Origin: Phreatobacter oligotrophus
GTDB taxonomy: Bacteria > Pseudomonadota > Alphaproteobacteria > Rhizobiales > Phreatobacteraceae
DNA length: 64,000 bases
Reading direction: 5' to 3'
NCBI RefSeq assembly: GCF_003046185.1
Contig: NZ_PZZL01000005.1
Span: 310,001 to 374,000 of the forward strand
Shown in pieces: positions 61,685 to 64,000 of the stretch. The stretch's first letter is position 1. Each line of letters begins with the position of its first letter. Position numbers and translations under genes: made by a program. The notes beneath the pieces were generated by a model. It searched no databases. It saw nothing but the letters and a program-made list of their open reading frames with translations, and had not been told where the DNA came from.

Positions 61685-63592
61685 TTGGGTCGAACCGCCC
61701 GTCTCATCTGGGGTGCCAGCCTGATGGCGCTCGTCCTTGCCGGGGCGGGCGTGAGCGCGCATGCCCAGCGCCTGCGGACGGCCCCGCCCCCCGGCGGCAG
61801 CGACACGGCCGGAGAGACGGGCTGGCAGGGCCTTGCCCCGGTCGAGCCCCCGGATGCCGATTCGGGCCTGGCCCCGCGCACCGATGCAGAGGCCGCCGGC
61901 CTCAGGACCGATGCGCCGCCCCCCGCCCCCGGCGAATCCCGCACGGTGTCCGCGCAGCGCGAACGCGCCCGCGGCGATGCCCGTCGCGCCCCGTGGACAT
62001 TGCGGCCGGCGCGCCCTTCTCCCCTTGCCGCCGAAGCGGGCGTTTCAGGTCCTGCGCCCGTGACGCGACCAGCGCCCCGTCCAACCTCGCGCCCCGCCCC
62101 CGTCGCCAATCCCCGCACCGGGCGGCTGCCACGCCGGCCGCCGGAGCCCCCCGCCAATGCGCGCAACCTCGGCCTGCGGACCTTGCCGGCTCCGACAACC
62201 GGCGCCAATTCGGGGAGCAGCCTCACACCATCGCGCCAGGATTCGCTCGCCCTGTCCTCCGGCACGCGCGGCGTCACCCCGCCGACGCAGCAGCGTCGCC
62301 CGGTCGACGTTCCCATCGTCACGAACCGGGTGCAGCAGCCCTCGGGCCGCGTGCTGCCCAACGCCAACCCGCTCGGCCGCAACGTCGTCGTCGACCCGCG
62401 CACCGGCGAGGTCATCTCCTTCGACCGGCGGCCGCCCGCCGAGACCGACGCCTTCGCGCCGACCGGCATCCGCGTCGGCTCTTTCATCGTCACGCCGACG
62501 GCGGATGCGACGCTGGGCTACGATTCCAACCCGCGGCGCCTCACGGCAGGCAGCCCCGGCTCGCTCTTCACCCAGTCCTATGGCGAGCTCCAGGCACGCT
62601 CCGACTGGTCCCGGCACGAGGTGACGGCGCGGCTGCGCGGCACCTACTCCGCCTATTTCTCCGACCCCGGCGTCAACCGGCCGGAGGTCAATGCCGTCGT
62701 CACCGGCCGCCTCGACGTGGCGCGCGACACGCGCGTCGAGACCGAGGGGCGCTACACGCTGAACACCAACTCGCCGGGCTCGTCGAACCTGCCCTCCTCG
62801 CCCACCGGCCTGCGCAACCTGCCGCTGATCCACCAGGTCGGTGGCAGCGCCGGCGTGGTGCAGGATATCGGGCGCGTGCAGGTGACGCTGCGCGGCACCT
62901 TCGACCGCTTCATCTACGACGACGCCATCACCAATGCCGGGACCGTGCTCAGCCAGAGCGGACGCGACTATAACGCCATCGGCGGGCGGCTGAGGACCTC
63001 CTACGAGCTGACGCCGGGCCTGCGTCCCTTCGTCGAGGCAGCGCTTGAGCAGCGGCGCTTTGACCAGCGCCTGTCGAGCGGCGGCACGCTGCAGGGCTCG
63101 TCCAGCGTGACGTTCCGCGTCGGCACGACCTTCGAGCTGACGCGGCTGCTGACCGGCGAAATCTCGGCCGGTTACCTGCGGCGCGACAATCTCGACCCGA
63201 CCTTCGGCGACATTGCCGTGCCGGTCCTCGATGCCTCGCTGGTCTGGGCAATGACGGCGCTGACCACCGTCCGCTTCACCGCGCGCTCCACCATCGACGA
63301 GAGCTTCACCACGGGCGCCTCGGGCATCGAGAAGCGTGATGCGGCGGTGGAGCTGGAACATGCGTTCCGGCGCTGGCTGGTGGGCACGGCGCGGTTCGCC
63401 TATGGCCACGACACCTATCGCGGCACGAGCCGCGTCGACCAGCGCACGGTGGCCTCCCTCGGCCTCGTCTACCGGGCCTCGCGTGCCCTGCAGATCCGCG
63501 GCGAGATCCGCCGCGAGACCCTGCAGTCGAACACCGCCGACGCCAGCTATTCCGCCAACGTCTTCCTCCTCGGCCTGAGGCTCCAGCGCTAG
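61685..63592 (+). CDS. BBP2-type outer-membrane beta-barrel protein
   Basis: This 635-residue protein probably starts with TTG at 61685, because that start gives a complete signal peptide (ARLIWGASLMALVLAGAGVS, cleavage near AHAQ). The next ATG at 61724 would shorten it. Residues about 30-240 are Pro/Ala/Arg-rich and likely unstructured. The C-terminal about 400 residues show alternating strand patterns of the putative beta-barrel porin 2 family. They include TADATLGYDSNPRRLT and the end NVFLLGLRLQR, which matches an outer-membrane barrel end. It ends 10 bases from the convergent galU. A GTTAACC (CtrA half-site-like) lies about 50 bases upstream. Function unknown; it might serve polysaccharide export. 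Confidence 0.82.
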   Translation: MGRTARLIWGASLMALVLAGAGVSAHAQRLRTAPPPGGSDTAGETGWQGLAPVEPPDADSGLAPRTDAEAAGLRTDAPPPAPGESRTVSAQRERARGDARRAPWTLRPARPSPLAAEAGVSGPAPVTRPAPRPTSRPAPVANPRTGRLPRRPPEPPANARNLGLRTLPAPTTGANSGSSLTPSRQDSLALSSGTRGVTPPTQQRRPVDVPIVTNRVQQPSGRVLPNANPLGRNVVVDPRTGEVISFDRRPPAETDAFAPTGIRVGSFIVTPTADATLGYDSNPRRLTAGSPGSLFTQSYGELQARSDWSRHEVTARLRGTYSAYFSDPGVNRPEVNAVVTGRLDVARDTRVETEGRYTLNTNSPGSSNLPSSPTGLRNLPLIHQVGGSAGVVQDIGRVQVTLRGTFDRFIYDDAITNAGTVLSQSGRDYNAIGGRLRTSYELTPGLRPFVEAALEQRRFDQRLSSGGTLQGSSSVTFRVGTTFELTRLLTGEISAGYLRRDNLDPTFGDIAVPVLDASLVWAMTALTTVRFTARSTIDESFTTGASGIEKRDAAVELEHAFRRWLVGTARFAYGHDTYRGTSRVDQRTVASLGLVYRASRALQIRGEIRRETLQSNTADASYSANVFLLGLRLQR

Positions 63593-63601
63593 CGCGCGGG
63601 A

Positions 63602-64000
63602 TCAGACCTTGAGACGGGCGATCTCGGCCTTCAGCGGGCCGGACAGGTCGTCGCGGCGCAGCGCATAGGCGAGGTTGGCGGTGAGGAAGCCGAGCTTCGT
63701 GCCGGTATCGTGGATCTCGCCGTCGAAGGTGAAGCCGAAGAAGGGCTGGCGGTCCTTCAGCTTCAGCATGCCGTCGGTCAGCTGGATCTCGCCGCCCGCG
63801 CCGCGCTCCTGGGTCTCCAGGATCTTGAAGATCTCCGGCTGCAGGATGTAGCGGCCGGAAATGGCGACATTGGAGGGCGCGGTGCCCTTCGGCGGCTTTT
63901 CGACCATCGCGGCGATCTCATAGGCGCCGGCTGCGGCCGCCTTGCCCTTGCCGATGATGCCGTACTGGTGCGTCTCGCTGTCCGGCACCTCGTAGCCGGC
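63602..64000 (-). CDS. galU: UTP-glucose-1-phosphate uridylyltransferase, C-terminal 132 residues
   Basis: Only the 3' part is in the window; the gene continues past the right edge. The visible sequence has GALU-type motifs: GYEVPDSETHQYGIIG at the start and VEKPP soon after. EIQLTDGML and the end YALRRDDLSGPLKAEIARL are also present. The enzyme makes UDP-glucose for polysaccharide and lipid synthesis. It is convergent with the barrel gene. Confidence 0.93.
   Translation of the reverse strand, partial: AGYEVPDSETHQYGIIGKGKAAAAGAYEIAAMVEKPPKGTAPSNVAISGRYILQPEIFKILETQERGAGGEIQLTDGMLKLKDRQPFFGFTFDGEIHDTGTKLGFLTANLAYALRRDDLSGPLKAEIARLKV

Overview
The window is GC-rich, densely coded chromosomal DNA from an alphaproteobacterium, most likely of the order Hyphomicrobiales (Rhizobiales). 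Supporting signs are twin rhizobial-type flagellins, a DUF1236 protein, CtrA-type boxes (TTAA-N7-TTAA), an Irr/ICE-type iron box, many Liv and peptide ABC transporters, EF-P with EpmA, and dispersed palindromic intergenic repeats. Genus cannot be fixed from the sequence alone. There is no prophage, IS element, CRISPR array, tRNA or rRNA that I can support.

Left part (1-8.6 kb): a surface/motility region. A truncated unknown gene and two near-identical flagellin genes run leftward. A small unknown gene and a four-gene nucleotide-sugar cassette (cytidylyltransferase, epimerase-aminotransferase fusion, GT2 glycosyltransferase, GNAT acetyltransferase) run rightward. Each flagellin gene has a structured leader and its own terminator. 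CtrA-like boxes flank both directions. The layout suggests a cell-cycle-controlled module that makes and attaches an amino sugar to flagellin or another surface polymer.

8.6-24.9 kb: an OmpA-family envelope protein with a 7-copy Pro/Gln/Gly repeat; a livGF-SBP-HM branched-chain/amide ABC operon; a cytochrome b561 gene behind an Irr-type box; a DUF1236 secreted protein; an SMP-30 lactonase; a peptide/nickel-type ABC operon (SBP plus two permeases); an ABC exporter; and a small secreted protein.

25-41.6 kb: catabolic genes. There are two acyl-CoA dehydrogenases, a periplasmic beta-propeller lactonase, an SDR, an alpha-ketoglutarate-semialdehyde-type aldehyde dehydrogenase, a quinone reductase and a phasin-like protein. 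A CoA-transferase / enoyl-CoA hydratase / atypical SDR set follows. Next is a collinear gamma-glutamyltransferase, DUF1028 and peptide-transporter operon. Neither peptide transporter has an ATPase gene nearby.

41.7-50 kb: an iron/cobalamin-type ABC importer, a GNAT protein, epmA, a thioesterase-like gene, efp, a SnoaL-like protein and a YugP-type zinc peptidase. From 49.3 to 56.8 kb there is a second Liv-type operon led by a fatty/aromatic acyl-CoA ligase, an uptake-and-activation unit.

57-64 kb: an AraC regulator with azlCD, a serine hydrolase, a DMT permease overlapping kdsD (Kdo synthesis), a BBP2-type outer-membrane barrel, and the 3' end of galU at the edge. Two families of dispersed inverted repeats (about 90 bp and about 153 bp) sit in intergenic gaps.
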